A stretch of 64,000 nt of DNA from Hoyosella altamirensis (GTDB lineage: Bacteria; Actinomycetota; Actinomycetes; Mycobacteriales; Mycobacteriaceae), in contig NZ_JACHWS010000003.1 in assembly GCF_014191505.1 (NCBI RefSeq), positions 806,001 through 870,000 on the forward strand, written 5' to 3'. The position numbers and the translations under genes are program-made. Positions 38,294-46,912 of the stretch are shown here, one piece after another (positions within the stretch are counted from its first letter, which is position 1; each line of letters starts with the position of its first letter). The notes beneath the pieces were generated by a model that searched no databases, was not told the DNA's origin, and was given only the letters and a program-made list of their open reading frames with translations.

Positions 38294-39453
38294 GCGCACG
38301 TCGAGCGGCAATACTCGGCACGGGACAGACACATCACCGAACGAAACGTACCGACGTCTCGATGCCCGGCCTGCTTCGTGAAGCGATCGACCGCGCGATG
38401 GCCGACGCTCACGTCGAGTGGAAAGATATCGACGCAGTCGTCATCGGCAAGGCACCGGACCTCTTTGAGGGCGTGATGATGCCGGAACTGTTCTTAGCCG
38501 ATGCGCTCGGCGCCGTGGGCAAGCCGTTGCTTCGCGTGCACACGGCGGGCTCGGTCGGCGGTTCCACATCGATTGTCGCCGCGACTCAGGTGATGGCAGG
38601 AGTACACCGTCGAGTGCTCGCCGTGGCGTTCGAGAAGCAATCCGAGTCAAATGCGATGTGGGGGCTATCAATTGCACCGCCCTTCTCGATGCCGGTGGGC
38701 GCGGGCGCGGGCGGGTACTTCGCACCGCACGTCCGTGCATACATTCAGCGGTCCGGCGCACCCGAGCATATCGGCGCGATGGTTGCAGTGAAAGATCGCC
38801 GAAACGGTGCCCTCAATCCGTACGCGCATCTGCGCCAGCCCGACATCACACTCGAGTCCGTTCAGGCGTCCCAGATGCTGTGGGACCCAATTCGTTACGA
38901 CGAAACCTGTCCATCCTCTGACGGTGCTTGCGCCATGGTCATCGGTGACGAAGAGGCGGCCGCTGCTGTGGACGGCACCGTCGCGTGGATCCACGCCACT
39001 GCTATGCGCACCGAACCCACCACATTCGCCGGACGGGACCAAGTAAATCCCCAGGCCGGAAGGGACGCTGCCGCAGCCTTGTGGCGCAAAGCAGGAATTG
39101 ACGATCCGCTGCGCGAAGTCGATGCGGCCGAGATCTACGTTCCTTTTTCGTGGTTTGAGCCGATGTGGCTGGAGAACTTGGGATTCGCGCGTGACACACC
39201 CGGCTGGAAGCTCACCGAAGCGGGTGCGACGGAGCGCAGCGGGGAACTGCCCGTCAACCCATCAGGCGGAGTGTTGTGCTCCAACCCGATCGGCGCATCC
39301 GGCATGCTGCGCTTCGCTGAAGCTGCCAAACAGGTCATGGGACGCGCCGGGGACTACCAGATCGATGGCGCACGGAAAGCGCTCGGCCACGCGTACGGTG
39401 GCGGCTCGCAGTATTTCGCGATGTGGCTGGTCGGAGCGGATAAGCCGGAATGA
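38290..39453 (+). CDS. ltp3: thiolase-like sterol carrier protein-type lyase, Ltp3-like
   Basis: 387 residues of thiolase fold. The N terminus RRAAILGTGQTHH, the VHTAGSVGGSTSIVAATQVM region around the active site, and the C-terminal VNPSGGVLCSNPIGASGMLRFAEAAKQVMG are typical of SCPx-thiolases. The nucleophilic Cys of degradative thiolases appears to be replaced in the VHTAGS segment, which fits a lyase rather than a thiolase. Last gene of the operon; it runs tail to tail into the TetR gene 24 bp away. Confidence 0.88.
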   Translation: MSARRAAILGTGQTHHRTKRTDVSMPGLLREAIDRAMADAHVEWKDIDAVVIGKAPDLFEGVMMPELFLADALGAVGKPLLRVHTAGSVGGSTSIVAATQVMAGVHRRVLAVAFEKQSESNAMWGLSIAPPFSMPVGAGAGGYFAPHVRAYIQRSGAPEHIGAMVAVKDRRNGALNPYAHLRQPDITLESVQASQMLWDPIRYDETCPSSDGACAMVIGDEEAAAAVDGTVAWIHATAMRTEPTTFAGRDQVNPQAGRDAAAALWRKAGIDDPLREVDAAEIYVPFSWFEPMWLENLGFARDTPGWKLTEAGATERSGELPVNPSGGVLCSNPIGASGMLRFAEAAKQVMGRAGDYQIDGARKALGHAYGGGSQYFAMWLVGADKPE

Positions 39454-39477
39454 TCCGGCCCTCCCGGTGAGGTGGTT

Positions 39478-40047
39478 TTACGGTCGTGTCACAGCAACCG
39501 CCGGGGCGAGGAACTTCTCGAGCATGCCGCGTTCATCCGCATCGTCCCGCCCGGGCATCGTTAGCAGCGAGACAATAATGCGCGTCGTCCACCGGGCCAG
39601 TTGTGCCCTTTCTTCGGCCGGGGCGATTGCTGTCGGCAGGAACGCGGCGGCCATCGCCTGAATCACCTCCGATGTCTGACTGACCTCGGCACTGAGAACC
39701 GCATCGATCGATCGGAACCAGGCGATCAGCAGCGGATCAGACCGGACCGCCCGCAGGGCCGTGAGCGTCCCCTCGACAAGCCGCTCCCCCGGGTCCGCAA
39801 TTTCGCTGACCTCATTGGCCACCACCGCACCGATCCGCCGGGCCTCGCGATGGACAAACGCGGTCCGTACAGCCTGGCGGTTGTCGAAGTAGCGGTACAA
39901 CGTCGCTCTCGAGCACCCTGCTTCCTCGGCTATATGCGACATTTGTGTGGCTGCAGCACCACGCTCAGCGAAGAGTCGCGCTGCCGCGTCGAGGATTCGC
40001 TCAGCGGCATGCGCCGAGCGTTCTGCTCCAAGCCAATCACCGCTCAT
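39478..40047 (-). CDS. TetR-family regulator paired with a CYP130-like P450 (Rv1255c-like)
   Basis: 189 residues. The N-terminal helix-turn-helix (ILDAAARLFAERGAAATQMS, then CSRATLYRYFDNRQAV) is standard TetR, followed by a helical effector domain. Its ATG overlaps the P450 stop (ATGA), so both come from one message. In M. tuberculosis the CYP130 gene also sits beside a TetR gene (Rv1255c), so the pair is an old unit. It is not KstR itself judging by sequence. Probable autoregulator of the P450 transcript. Confidence 0.88.
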   Translation of the reverse strand: MSGDWLGAERSAHAAERILDAAARLFAERGAAATQMSHIAEEAGCSRATLYRYFDNRQAVRTAFVHREARRIGAVVANEVSEIADPGERLVEGTLTALRAVRSDPLLIAWFRSIDAVLSAEVSQTSEVIQAMAAAFLPTAIAPAEERAQLARWTTRIIVSLLTMPGRDDADERGMLEKFLAPAVAVTRP

Positions 40048-41264
40048 GCTTCCGCCCGGAACGGCACGCTGGTCGGCCAGCGCACGTAGTTTCCTTCCGC
40101 GTAGCGGACGCCCTCAATGTCGATCGTGAAATTAGGGCAGCGTGCCAGCAGCTCTTCCAGTGCGATCTGGGCTTGCATCCGCGCGGCTGCCGCCCCAAGG
40201 CAGTGATGGCTTCCCTGGCTGAAGGTGAGGATGTTCTTTGGCTGTCGTGTCACGTCTAGCTGGCCAGCATCGGGGCCGAACGCTCGTTCGTCCCGGTTCG
40301 CCGAGGCGTACAGCATAAGCACCCGCCGCCCGGCAGGTATGGTCACGCTCTCGTAAACGACGTCCCGCGTTGCTGTGCGCGCCAGTCCCTGCACCGGCGA
40401 GGTGAGCCGCAGGAACTCATTAACGGAATCAGGGATGAGGTCCATGTCGTTGATGAGCCGGCGCCGCTCGTCCGGGAACATCTCTAGCAATTGCACCGCA
40501 CCACCGAGATTCCCTGTCGTAGTGTCGTTTCCGCCGGAGATCATCGTGAACGCGAAGCCGAGAATCGACAGCATGCCAGCGACATCGCCCTTCTGGCCGA
40601 GACCCGATGCCACGAGGTGGGAGATCGTATCATCGCCCGGCTCAACGCGGCGGCGCTCGATCAGTGCTGTGCAGTACTGCATCATGTCGGCGATCGCAGC
40701 CTCGGCGGCGGTGTTCTCACCTGTAGCGGTTGCACCGACTATCGCATGCGTCCATTCGTCGAACTGCGGTCTATCCTCTTCCGGCACGCCCAGGTAATGG
40801 GCAACAACCATGGTCGGAAGGGGTTTAAACAGTTCCGCAGCAATATCGCCTTCCCCTGCGGAACGCAGTCGCTCAATACGTTCGACGACGAATCTCCGTA
40901 CAGCCGGCGCGATCGTCTGTACCTGCCGAGGAGTGAACCCCCGCGCTACCCGGCGGCGAAATTCGGTGTGGTCGGGCGGGTCGGTGAACACGAACGGCCG
41001 ATGCTCGCCGAGACCGAGTTTCTCGAGATCGCCATACTGGACCGTGATCCCCTCCGCCGACGAGAAAGTCGCGGTATCACGCGCGGCGGCGTAGACGTCG
41101 ACGAAACGGGAAAGGACGTAGTAGTCGATATCTTCGCGCTCGTTGGGCACGACGTGATGCACCGGGTCATGATCGCGGAGCGCAGCGTACATAGGCCAGG
41201 GATCTCGCCACGATTCTCCTGACCTCAAATCGAAGCGAACGGCCTGAGACATGAGCTCACTCAT
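40044..41264 (-). CDS. cytochrome P450, CYP130-like
   Basis: 406 residues. The I-helix oxygen-binding motif is in FTMISGGNDTTTG, the ExxR motif is EFLRLTS, and the haem loop is FSQGSHHCLGAAAARM with the thiolate Cys. Several stretches match mycobacterial CYP130 (YAALRDHDPVHHVVP, SANRDERAFGPDA). The physiological substrate of CYP130 is unknown. A KstR-like site lies 34 bp upstream, inside the end of the metal ATPase gene, so a steroid-linked role is possible here. The start overlaps the ATPase stop by 8 bp; ATG 41252 is an alternative. Confidence 0.9.
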   Translation of the reverse strand: MSELMSQAVRFDLRSGESWRDPWPMYAALRDHDPVHHVVPNEREDIDYYVLSRFVDVYAAARDTATFSSAEGITVQYGDLEKLGLGEHRPFVFTDPPDHTEFRRRVARGFTPRQVQTIAPAVRRFVVERIERLRSAGEGDIAAELFKPLPTMVVAHYLGVPEEDRPQFDEWTHAIVGATATGENTAAEAAIADMMQYCTALIERRRVEPGDDTISHLVASGLGQKGDVAGMLSILGFAFTMISGGNDTTTGNLGGAVQLLEMFPDERRRLINDMDLIPDSVNEFLRLTSPVQGLARTATRDVVYESVTIPAGRRVLMLYASANRDERAFGPDAGQLDVTRQPKNILTFSQGSHHCLGAAAARMQAQIALEELLARCPNFTIDIEGVRYAEGNYVRWPTSVPFRAEA

Positions 41265-43254
41265 GTCTCAACCGTAGAACAGTTCCCTCCATTTGACTAG
41301 AACCTGTTTCATGCATCAACTCTTTCGGTGCGTGAGCCCCCGCGCCTTCCCCGAGCCCCTTAGCTCTCCCTCCGGCGCGAACGCCGTTCACGATGACGGC
41401 AATCTCCGCAAGTTCGTGCACCAGCACGACGGCGACGAGGCCGAGCGTTCCGGTCAGCGCCAGCGGGATCAGCACTGTGATCAAGCCGATCGACAGCCCC
41501 ACGTTCTGCAACATGATGCGGCGAGCACGGCGTGCGTGCGCGAACGCTTGCGGGAGGTGCCGCAGATCCTCACCCATGAGGGCGACGTCAGCGGTCTCAA
41601 TCGCCACATCTGTGCCCATCGCGCCCATCGCGATACCCAAATCGGCGGTAGCGAGGGCGGGCGCATCATTGACGCCATCACCCACCATCGCGGTCGTTCT
41701 CTGTTCGCGGAGTTCCCTGACGAGCCGTGATTTATCCTCCGGGCGAAGCTCCGCGTGGACAGTGCCGATTCCCGCAGCCTCGCCGAGCGCTGCCGCCGTC
41801 GCACGGTTGTCGCCCGTGAGCATAGCGACGTGGTAGCCGTCCTGCTGCAACTGCGCCACGGCCTCCGCTGCCTCGGGCCGAAGTTCGTCGCGAACCGCTA
41901 TCGCTCCGATGATGACCCCGTCGTCTTCGACGAGGACGGCGGTCGCGCCGGCTCGCTGCATCTCGGTGACACGGTCCGCGAGGACTCCCCCGCTGAGCCA
42001 GCCGGGCCGGCCCAACCGAACAGTCCGGCCATCAAGCAGTCCTGTGAGCCCAGCCCCTGCAATAGCTTCCACGTCAGTGGCAGGTTTTACGTCGTCGACG
42101 GCGGCGAGGATCGCACGGGCCAGAGGGTGCTCACTGCGCGCTTCAAGCGCCGCGGCTACGTGGATAACGCGGGTGCGGTTCACACCGTCGACTGTCGCGA
42201 CGTCGATGATGGACGGCTTGTTGACAGTGAGCGTTCCTGTCTTGTCCAGGGCAACGCCGCGAACCTTGCCGAGCGCCTCCAGCGCCGCGCCGCCCTTGAT
42301 CAGGACACCGAACTTGCTGGCTCTGCCGACGGCGGATACCACCGTAACGGGCACTGATATCGCGAGGGCGCATGGCGAGGCGGCGACCAGAACGATCAGG
42401 GCGCGCTCGATCCACACCGCTGGGTCACCAAGGACGCTACCGGTTGCCGCGATGAGAGCGGCCGCGATCATGATGCCTGGGACGAGCGGCCTTGCGATCC
42501 GGTCAGTGAGCCTTTGTGCGGCGCCTTTGCGGTTCTGCTCCGCCTCAACGATCCGCACGATTCGCGCGAGTGAGTTGTCTTCGACGGTGGTCGTCACGTC
42601 TATTTCGAGTGCGCCAGTGCCGTTGATCGACCCGGCGAATACCTCTTGTCCCGGACCGGCATCGACGGGCACGGATTCTCCGGTGATCGCAGAGAGATCC
42701 AGCGTGGTGCTTCCTCGGTGGATAATCCCGTCAGTTGCGATCCGCTCCCCCGGTTTAACCAGCATCCGGTCTCCGGCCCGGAGTGCAGCGGGGGCGACGC
42801 GAACTTCCCTGCCCTCCCGCAGCATCGTCGCCTGGACGGGGACGAGTGAGAGCAGAGATCGCAGGCCCCGTCGAGTCCGGGCAAGTGAATATGCTTCTAA
42901 TCCCTCGGCAATCGAAAAGAGAAAAGCCAGCATCGCTGCCTCGCCGACTTCGCCCAAAGCGACCGCGCCGACGGCCGCGATGGTCATCAGCGTGCCGACT
43001 CCGATCTTGCCCTCCGCTAGCCGCCGCAGTGTCGCCGGGACGAAGGTATAACCGGCGATGAGTAGTGCCGCAACTTCAGGCACAACGTGTGCCGGATCCG
43101 GCGCGCCCGTCCGGCCCGCAACGAACGCCACCCCCAGCAGGACTCCAGCGACTAGCGCAGCCCGAAGCTCAGGAACATGCCATAGCCGCAGCTTCGCGCT
43201 GTCTTGCGCAGTGTCAGACGGTTCGTTGTGGCTGCAGCCACACGCGTCACTCAT
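41257..43254 (-). CDS. P1B-type heavy-metal-translocating ATPase (SPC motif)
   Basis: 665 residues. The N terminus has a short Cys/His segment (CGCSHNE) but no full heavy-metal domain. Eight or so membrane helices, the metal-site motif SPCALAISVPV in the sixth helix, the phosphorylation motif DKTGTLT, and TGDNRATA and GDGVNDAPAL are present. SPC with a late VHELAEIAVIVNG helix is typical of the P1B-4 group (Co, Zn or Cd efflux). It follows a CmtR-like sensor gene with an 8-bp overlap. The last 30 residues or so run over the KstR-like site of the P450 and may be a secondary extension. Confidence 0.92.
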   Translation of the reverse strand: MSDACGCSHNEPSDTAQDSAKLRLWHVPELRAALVAGVLLGVAFVAGRTGAPDPAHVVPEVAALLIAGYTFVPATLRRLAEGKIGVGTLMTIAAVGAVALGEVGEAAMLAFLFSIAEGLEAYSLARTRRGLRSLLSLVPVQATMLREGREVRVAPAALRAGDRMLVKPGERIATDGIIHRGSTTLDLSAITGESVPVDAGPGQEVFAGSINGTGALEIDVTTTVEDNSLARIVRIVEAEQNRKGAAQRLTDRIARPLVPGIMIAAALIAATGSVLGDPAVWIERALIVLVAASPCALAISVPVTVVSAVGRASKFGVLIKGGAALEALGKVRGVALDKTGTLTVNKPSIIDVATVDGVNRTRVIHVAAALEARSEHPLARAILAAVDDVKPATDVEAIAGAGLTGLLDGRTVRLGRPGWLSGGVLADRVTEMQRAGATAVLVEDDGVIIGAIAVRDELRPEAAEAVAQLQQDGYHVAMLTGDNRATAAALGEAAGIGTVHAELRPEDKSRLVRELREQRTTAMVGDGVNDAPALATADLGIAMGAMGTDVAIETADVALMGEDLRHLPQAFAHARRARRIMLQNVGLSIGLITVLIPLALTGTLGLVAVVLVHELAEIAVIVNGVRAGGRAKGLGEGAGAHAPKELMHETGSSQMEGTVLRLRHE
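41298..41311. promoter_or_regulatory. KstR-like operator for the CYP130-like gene, inside the ATPase 3' end
   Basis: TAGAACCTGTTTCA fits TnnAACnnGTTnnA exactly. A second partial site (TAGAACAGTTCCC, one base too short in the spacer) lies at about 41275-41287. Confidence 0.6.
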
Positions 43255-43633
43255 GACGCGCGGGCTCTGCTGGTGAAGCGCCGTAGTTGGGGCAGAGTGC
43301 TACCGCGCTCCCTGTCGCGGCCAGGAGCGTCTCAGCGGAGAACAGGAGGTCGATCAGCTCTGGACGGGCGAGCTGATAAAAGACCTGACGCCCCTCTGGC
43401 CGGCCCTCGACGAGTCGGCAGTCACGCAAACACGCTACGTGCGCCGACACCGTCGACTGCGCCAGTCCAAGCTCAGCAACGAGGTCCGCGACCCTCGCCT
43501 CACCGTGCGCGAGGCGCCGGACAATCGCGAGCCGGGTGGCATCCGAGAGGCTGTGGAACAGCGACACAGCCGCATTGAGGTTCTCCTCCGGGACGCCTGG
43601 AGTGCAGAGGTCGCTGGCACCATTGATCGTCAT
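43247..43633 (-). CDS. ArsR/SmtB-family metal sensor, CmtR-like
   Basis: 128 residues with the ArsR winged helix (LAQSTVSAHVACLRDCRLVEG). Cys68 and Cys72 in the recognition helix and Cys114 near the C terminus match the Cd/Pb-binding Cys set of mycobacterial CmtR (Cys57, 61 and 102). Metal binding should release the DNA and induce the efflux ATPase, whose start overlaps this stop by 8 bp. No ribosome site precedes the ATG. The operator dyad ends 3 bases before it, and a TAATAT box is at leaderless distance. Confidence 0.9.
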   Translation of the reverse strand: MTINGASDLCTPGVPEENLNAAVSLFHSLSDATRLAIVRRLAHGEARVADLVAELGLAQSTVSAHVACLRDCRLVEGRPEGRQVFYQLARPELIDLLFSAETLLAATGSAVALCPNYGASPAEPARHE

Positions 43634-43635
43634 AT

Positions 43636-43650
43636 GACGATATTATCGTC
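43636..43650. promoter_or_regulatory. ArsR-type operator GACGAT-ATT-ATCGTC at the cmtR-like start
   Basis: Perfect six-base arms flank a 3-base spacer directly upstream of the start codon. The reverse-strand TAATAT within it is placed as a -10 box for a leaderless mRNA starting at the ATG, so binding would occlude the promoter. Confidence 0.65.
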
Positions 43651-43682
43651 CATCTCCGATAGATAGAACCCTGCGCCGAGCA

Positions 43683-45422
43683 TCAACTTCCGCGGTTCTG
43701 CATCTCCTGCACTATCTGTTCAGCGAGCCATGCGCGCTGCTTACGCATTCTGAAGCGGTTCTCGATGAGCAGCGCCTTGGCGGTGGCCGCGCACATCAGC
43801 AGCATCACCACGCTGAACGGCAGCGCCAGCAGAATCGCCATGGTTTGCAGTGCGGAAAGCGGGTCAGCTCCGGCGATGGACGCACCGGCGATCAGCAGTA
43901 CCGCGGCGATGGCGCCCTCCAGGATCGCCCAGAAGGTGCGCGCCCACAGCGGCGGATCCGGATTACCCCCGGATGCGAGCATGGTGACGACTAGCGCGCC
44001 AGAGTCGGCGCTAGTGACAAAGAAGATTACGACCAAGAGGATTGCGACAATGCTGAGCAGAACCGCGATCGACGGGGCTACCTCGTTGATCAGCTGGAAC
44101 AGCGCTGTTGTCGCTGACACCGAGCCGTCTTCGGCTATCAGCCCACCGCTTCCCAGCACCTCCTGATGAAGGGCTGTGCCTCCCATTACTGAGAACCAGA
44201 GGAAGGTGACAAGTGTCGGCACTAGGAGAACGCCGACGATAAACTCGCGGATCGTGCGCCCCTTGGAAATCCGGGCGATGAAGACGCCCACGAAAGGCGC
44301 CCAGCTCATCCACCAGCCCCAGTAGAAGGTCGTCCATCCACCGAGCCACTGTTTACCGTCCTCCTCGAATGGCATGCCGTTGAACGAGAGCTGAACGAAG
44401 TTCTGGACGTACGAGCCGACCTGGGTGGTCAAGTCGCTGAGGATGAAGACGGTCGGGCCGAGAATGAGAAGTGCAGACATCAAACCGACTGCCAAGAGAA
44501 GGTTGATGTTCGACAGCCACTTCATGCCTTTGCCGATCCCGGTAACCACCGAAACAACCGCGATCGCGGTAATGCAGATGATCAACACGACCAGAAGCCA
44601 GGTCGAAGGCTGGTCAATTACATCGAGATAGCCGAGGCCAGCCCCAATCTGGCTGACCCCGAGGCCAAGGGAGGTGGCGATACCGAACAGTGTGCCAAGG
44701 ACGGCGACCACATCGATGACGTCACCCCAGAAACCCTGGACCCGGTCACCCAGCAGGGGCCGCAGGGTCCACCGCAGCGAGATCGGATTGCCCAGACGAT
44801 GGACCGAGTACCCAACGGCCAGGCCGACCACAGCGTAAATGGCCCAGGCGTGCAGGCCCCAGTGCAAGAACGTGACATTCAATGCGGTTCGGGCCCGTTC
44901 CGCTTGGTCAGCGCCGGGCATTCCAGGAGGGGTGGCCGCATAGTGGCTGAGCGGTTCAGCGACGCCCCAGAAGACGAGACCGATGCCCATACCGGCGGCG
45001 AACAACATCGCGAACCATGAGCCACGGGAAAACTCCGGCTGGTCACCGTCCTTCCCCAGCACAATGTTGCCCATGTGTGAGGCTGCGATCCAGACGCAGA
45101 AGAAGATAAAAGAGGCAACTACGGCGATATACCACCAAGCGAGATCCTGGACCACGCTGGCGTTGGCCCGGCCAATGAGGTCACCCACCCGATCGGGGAA
45201 CAATGCGGTGATCGCGACGAACAGCACCAAAAGGCCTGCGGCAGGATAGAACACGCGCGGCGCGGGAACGAGCTTCCCGGTCGGCGGAGACGGCGGTGAC
45301 GCCTTCAGGAAGTCCGGTTCAGAAGACGGCGGCGACTGAGTGCTGGGAACCCGTCCATCGGCGCTTCCGTTCCAGCTTTCAAACCGGTCCAGCCGCGGCG
45401 GTTTCTCAGGAGTGGTCGTCAT
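43683..45422 (-). CDS. BCCT-family glycine betaine/choline transporter, copy 2
   Basis: 579 residues from the ATG at 45422 with GAAGGGA upstream; the longer reading runs over the regulatory dyad. A cytoplasmic N-terminal tail of about 65 residues precedes twelve hydrophobic helices. The TM8 tryptophan box reads WTTFYWGWWMSWAPFVG, and GMGIGLVFWGVAEP is in TM3. A basic C-terminal helix (RFRMRKQRAWLAEQI) could be the osmosensing tail. Unlike copy 1 the frame is intact. It follows the IclR copy 2 gene on the same strand, with its own GTTGCG-CGCAAC dyad, so it is probably induced with module 2. Confidence 0.92.
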   Translation of the reverse strand: MTTTPEKPPRLDRFESWNGSADGRVPSTQSPPSSEPDFLKASPPSPPTGKLVPAPRVFYPAAGLLVLFVAITALFPDRVGDLIGRANASVVQDLAWWYIAVVASFIFFCVWIAASHMGNIVLGKDGDQPEFSRGSWFAMLFAAGMGIGLVFWGVAEPLSHYAATPPGMPGADQAERARTALNVTFLHWGLHAWAIYAVVGLAVGYSVHRLGNPISLRWTLRPLLGDRVQGFWGDVIDVVAVLGTLFGIATSLGLGVSQIGAGLGYLDVIDQPSTWLLVVLIICITAIAVVSVVTGIGKGMKWLSNINLLLAVGLMSALLILGPTVFILSDLTTQVGSYVQNFVQLSFNGMPFEEDGKQWLGGWTTFYWGWWMSWAPFVGVFIARISKGRTIREFIVGVLLVPTLVTFLWFSVMGGTALHQEVLGSGGLIAEDGSVSATTALFQLINEVAPSIAVLLSIVAILLVVIFFVTSADSGALVVTMLASGGNPDPPLWARTFWAILEGAIAAVLLIAGASIAGADPLSALQTMAILLALPFSVVMLLMCAATAKALLIENRFRMRKQRAWLAEQIVQEMQNRGS

Positions 45423-45478
45423 GCTGAAGAGTCCCTTCAAGGTTTCACATGTTCGGGCTCTTCGACCGTAAGACCTTC

Positions 45479-45495
45479 GTTGCGCATTCCGCAAC
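45479..45495. promoter_or_regulatory. perfect dyad GTTGCG-CATTC-CGCAAC upstream of BCCT copy 2
   Basis: Both six-base arms are exact complements; this is the best single example of the dyad in the window. It lies 57 bp before the transporter start. Confidence 0.7.
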
Positions 45496-45537
45496 AGAAA
45501 GCGCTAAACGAAACAATCGTGAATCAGAAGATTAACA

Positions 45538-46389
45538 TCAGGTGGCTGTCGACCCATCACCCCCAGCGCGAGGCGCTCTCTCAAGCCAGCCCAGCCGGTG
45601 GCTGATGCGATTGCCCGCAAGTCTGATATCTGCCTCGGCGCCCTTGATCCAGTCCGTGTCGAAACGGAAGGCCGGACCCGACGCACTCAGCGCCCCAACG
45701 ACATAGCCAGTATGGTCCCGGATCGGCACTGCCGCGGCGTTAAGACCGGCCTCAAGCTCCTCGAAAGCCGTTGCGAAACCCACTTTCTCCACTTCCGCGA
45801 GCTCGTTAAGAAGCGCCTTCCGCGACGTCACAGTGTGCGGGGTCAGTGGCGGGAGGCCCGCCTTGTCAAGGATGGAGTCGCGTTGCTCATCGCTCATGTA
45901 GGCCAGGAGAATCTTCCCACTGGAAGTTGCGTGCAGGGGCGTCAGCTGTCCCACCCAGTTCTGGCTTGCCACTGCCGCTGAGCTGCGCGCCTGCTGTACG
46001 TTGACCGCGTAATGCTCGCGCACAACAGCAAGGTTGATCGTCTCGCCGAGCTCCGAAGCGAGCCCTTCGACAATCGGCTGCGCCTGACGAACCATGTCGA
46101 TACGCGCCGGGATCGCGCTTGCTAGGCGCAGGACCCCAAAGGCGAGCCGGTACTTGCCCCGCTCCGCGCTCTGCTCGACGAAGTCGCGATCCTCTAAGGC
46201 CGCGAGAAGCCGGAAAGCCGTCGACTTGTGCACCCCTACCTCTTTGGCCACATCACTCACACCGACCTCACCCTCGCGAGCCAGGATCTCGAGAATCGTG
46301 ATCGCCCGGTCAACGGACTGCACACCACCGGGGCTGTCACCTCCCCGCTTACCCGTCTGGTCAGTAGAATTCTGCGCTTCGTTGCCCAT
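45538..46389 (-). CDS. IclR-family transcriptional regulator, copy 2
   Basis: 283 residues from the ATG at 46389; the longer reading enters the divergent promoter. The N-terminal winged helix has VGVHKSTAFRLLAALEDR, nearly the same recognition helix as copy 1. The effector domain has PLHATSSGKILLAYM. It is divergent from Rieske ferredoxin 2 and upstream of BCCT copy 2. The similar recognition helices and the shared dyad near both modules suggest that the two IclR proteins read the same operators. Confidence 0.9.
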   Translation of the reverse strand: MGNEAQNSTDQTGKRGGDSPGGVQSVDRAITILEILAREGEVGVSDVAKEVGVHKSTAFRLLAALEDRDFVEQSAERGKYRLAFGVLRLASAIPARIDMVRQAQPIVEGLASELGETINLAVVREHYAVNVQQARSSAAVASQNWVGQLTPLHATSSGKILLAYMSDEQRDSILDKAGLPPLTPHTVTSRKALLNELAEVEKVGFATAFEELEAGLNAAAVPIRDHTGYVVGALSASGPAFRFDTDWIKGAEADIRLAGNRISHRLGWLERAPRAGGDGSTAT

Positions 46390-46495
46390 GACGCAACCGT
46401 ACCTGTCAGATTTGCTCAAGTGGGGCGCTCGGACGGCGAATTGTGATCTCGCTCGCCCCAACCCCTTGACAGCCATTACCCTCGATTAGCAGACT

Positions 46496-46531
46496 GTTGC
46501 GTATTACGCTATCTGTTGTGTCATGCGCACC
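46496..46531. promoter_or_regulatory. tandem GTTGCG-N5-CGC dyads upstream of Rieske ferredoxin 2
   Basis: Site one (46496-46512) is GTTGCG-TATTA-CGCTAT; site two (46515-46531) is GTTGTG-TCATG-CGCACC. They start 19 bp apart, as at 13460/13479 and 54222/54241. They lie between the divergent iclR copy 2 and ferredoxin genes. Confidence 0.6.
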
Positions 46532-46543
46532 AAGGTGGGAACA

Positions 46544-46912
46544 ATGATCCGAATCTGCACCCTCTCCAACCTTCCCCCTGGAGAGGCCATCCGCGTCCAA
46601 GCCGCTCACACCGCCCAAGCACACCCGCCCATCGCGGTATTCCATACCGAAGCGGGTGAAATATTCGCCGTCGACGACACCTGCACTCATCAAGACGCAT
46701 CCCTAGCTGATGGCTGGCTGGAAGGCTGCGAGATCGAATGCCCACTGCACGAATCCAAGTTCAACCTTCGTACCGGGCAGGTCGATTCGCCTCCAGCTAA
46801 GCTGCCGATCAGGACGCACACGGTGCACGTCGCCGATGACCACATCTATGTCGAGATCTCGACCGAAAAGCCCAATCTCCCGCCTGGTGTCAAGTTCGGA
46901 GTGGAGTCATGA
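46544..46912 (+). CDS. Rieske-type [2Fe-2S] ferredoxin, copy 2
   Basis: 122 residues from the ATG at 46544 (AAGGTGGGA upstream); an ATG seven codons earlier is less likely because it lies at the edge of the operator. The Rieske motif is C47-x-H49 and C66-x2-H69 (CTHQD, CPLHES). It closely resembles copy 1, including DDTCTHQDASL and DGW. It overlaps the reductase gene by 4 bp and should pass electrons to Rieske oxygenase 2, encoded 11 kb downstream, or to both oxygenases. Confidence 0.9.
   Translation: MIRICTLSNLPPGEAIRVQAAHTAQAHPPIAVFHTEAGEIFAVDDTCTHQDASLADGWLEGCEIECPLHESKFNLRTGQVDSPPAKLPIRTHTVHVADDHIYVEISTEKPNLPPGVKFGVES

Noticed and set aside
39478-40047. Idea that the TetR gene beside the P450 is kstR
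   Set aside because: Its sequence does not resemble remembered KstR or KstR2, and the pairing with a CYP130-like gene matches the Rv1255c-Rv1256c pair instead.
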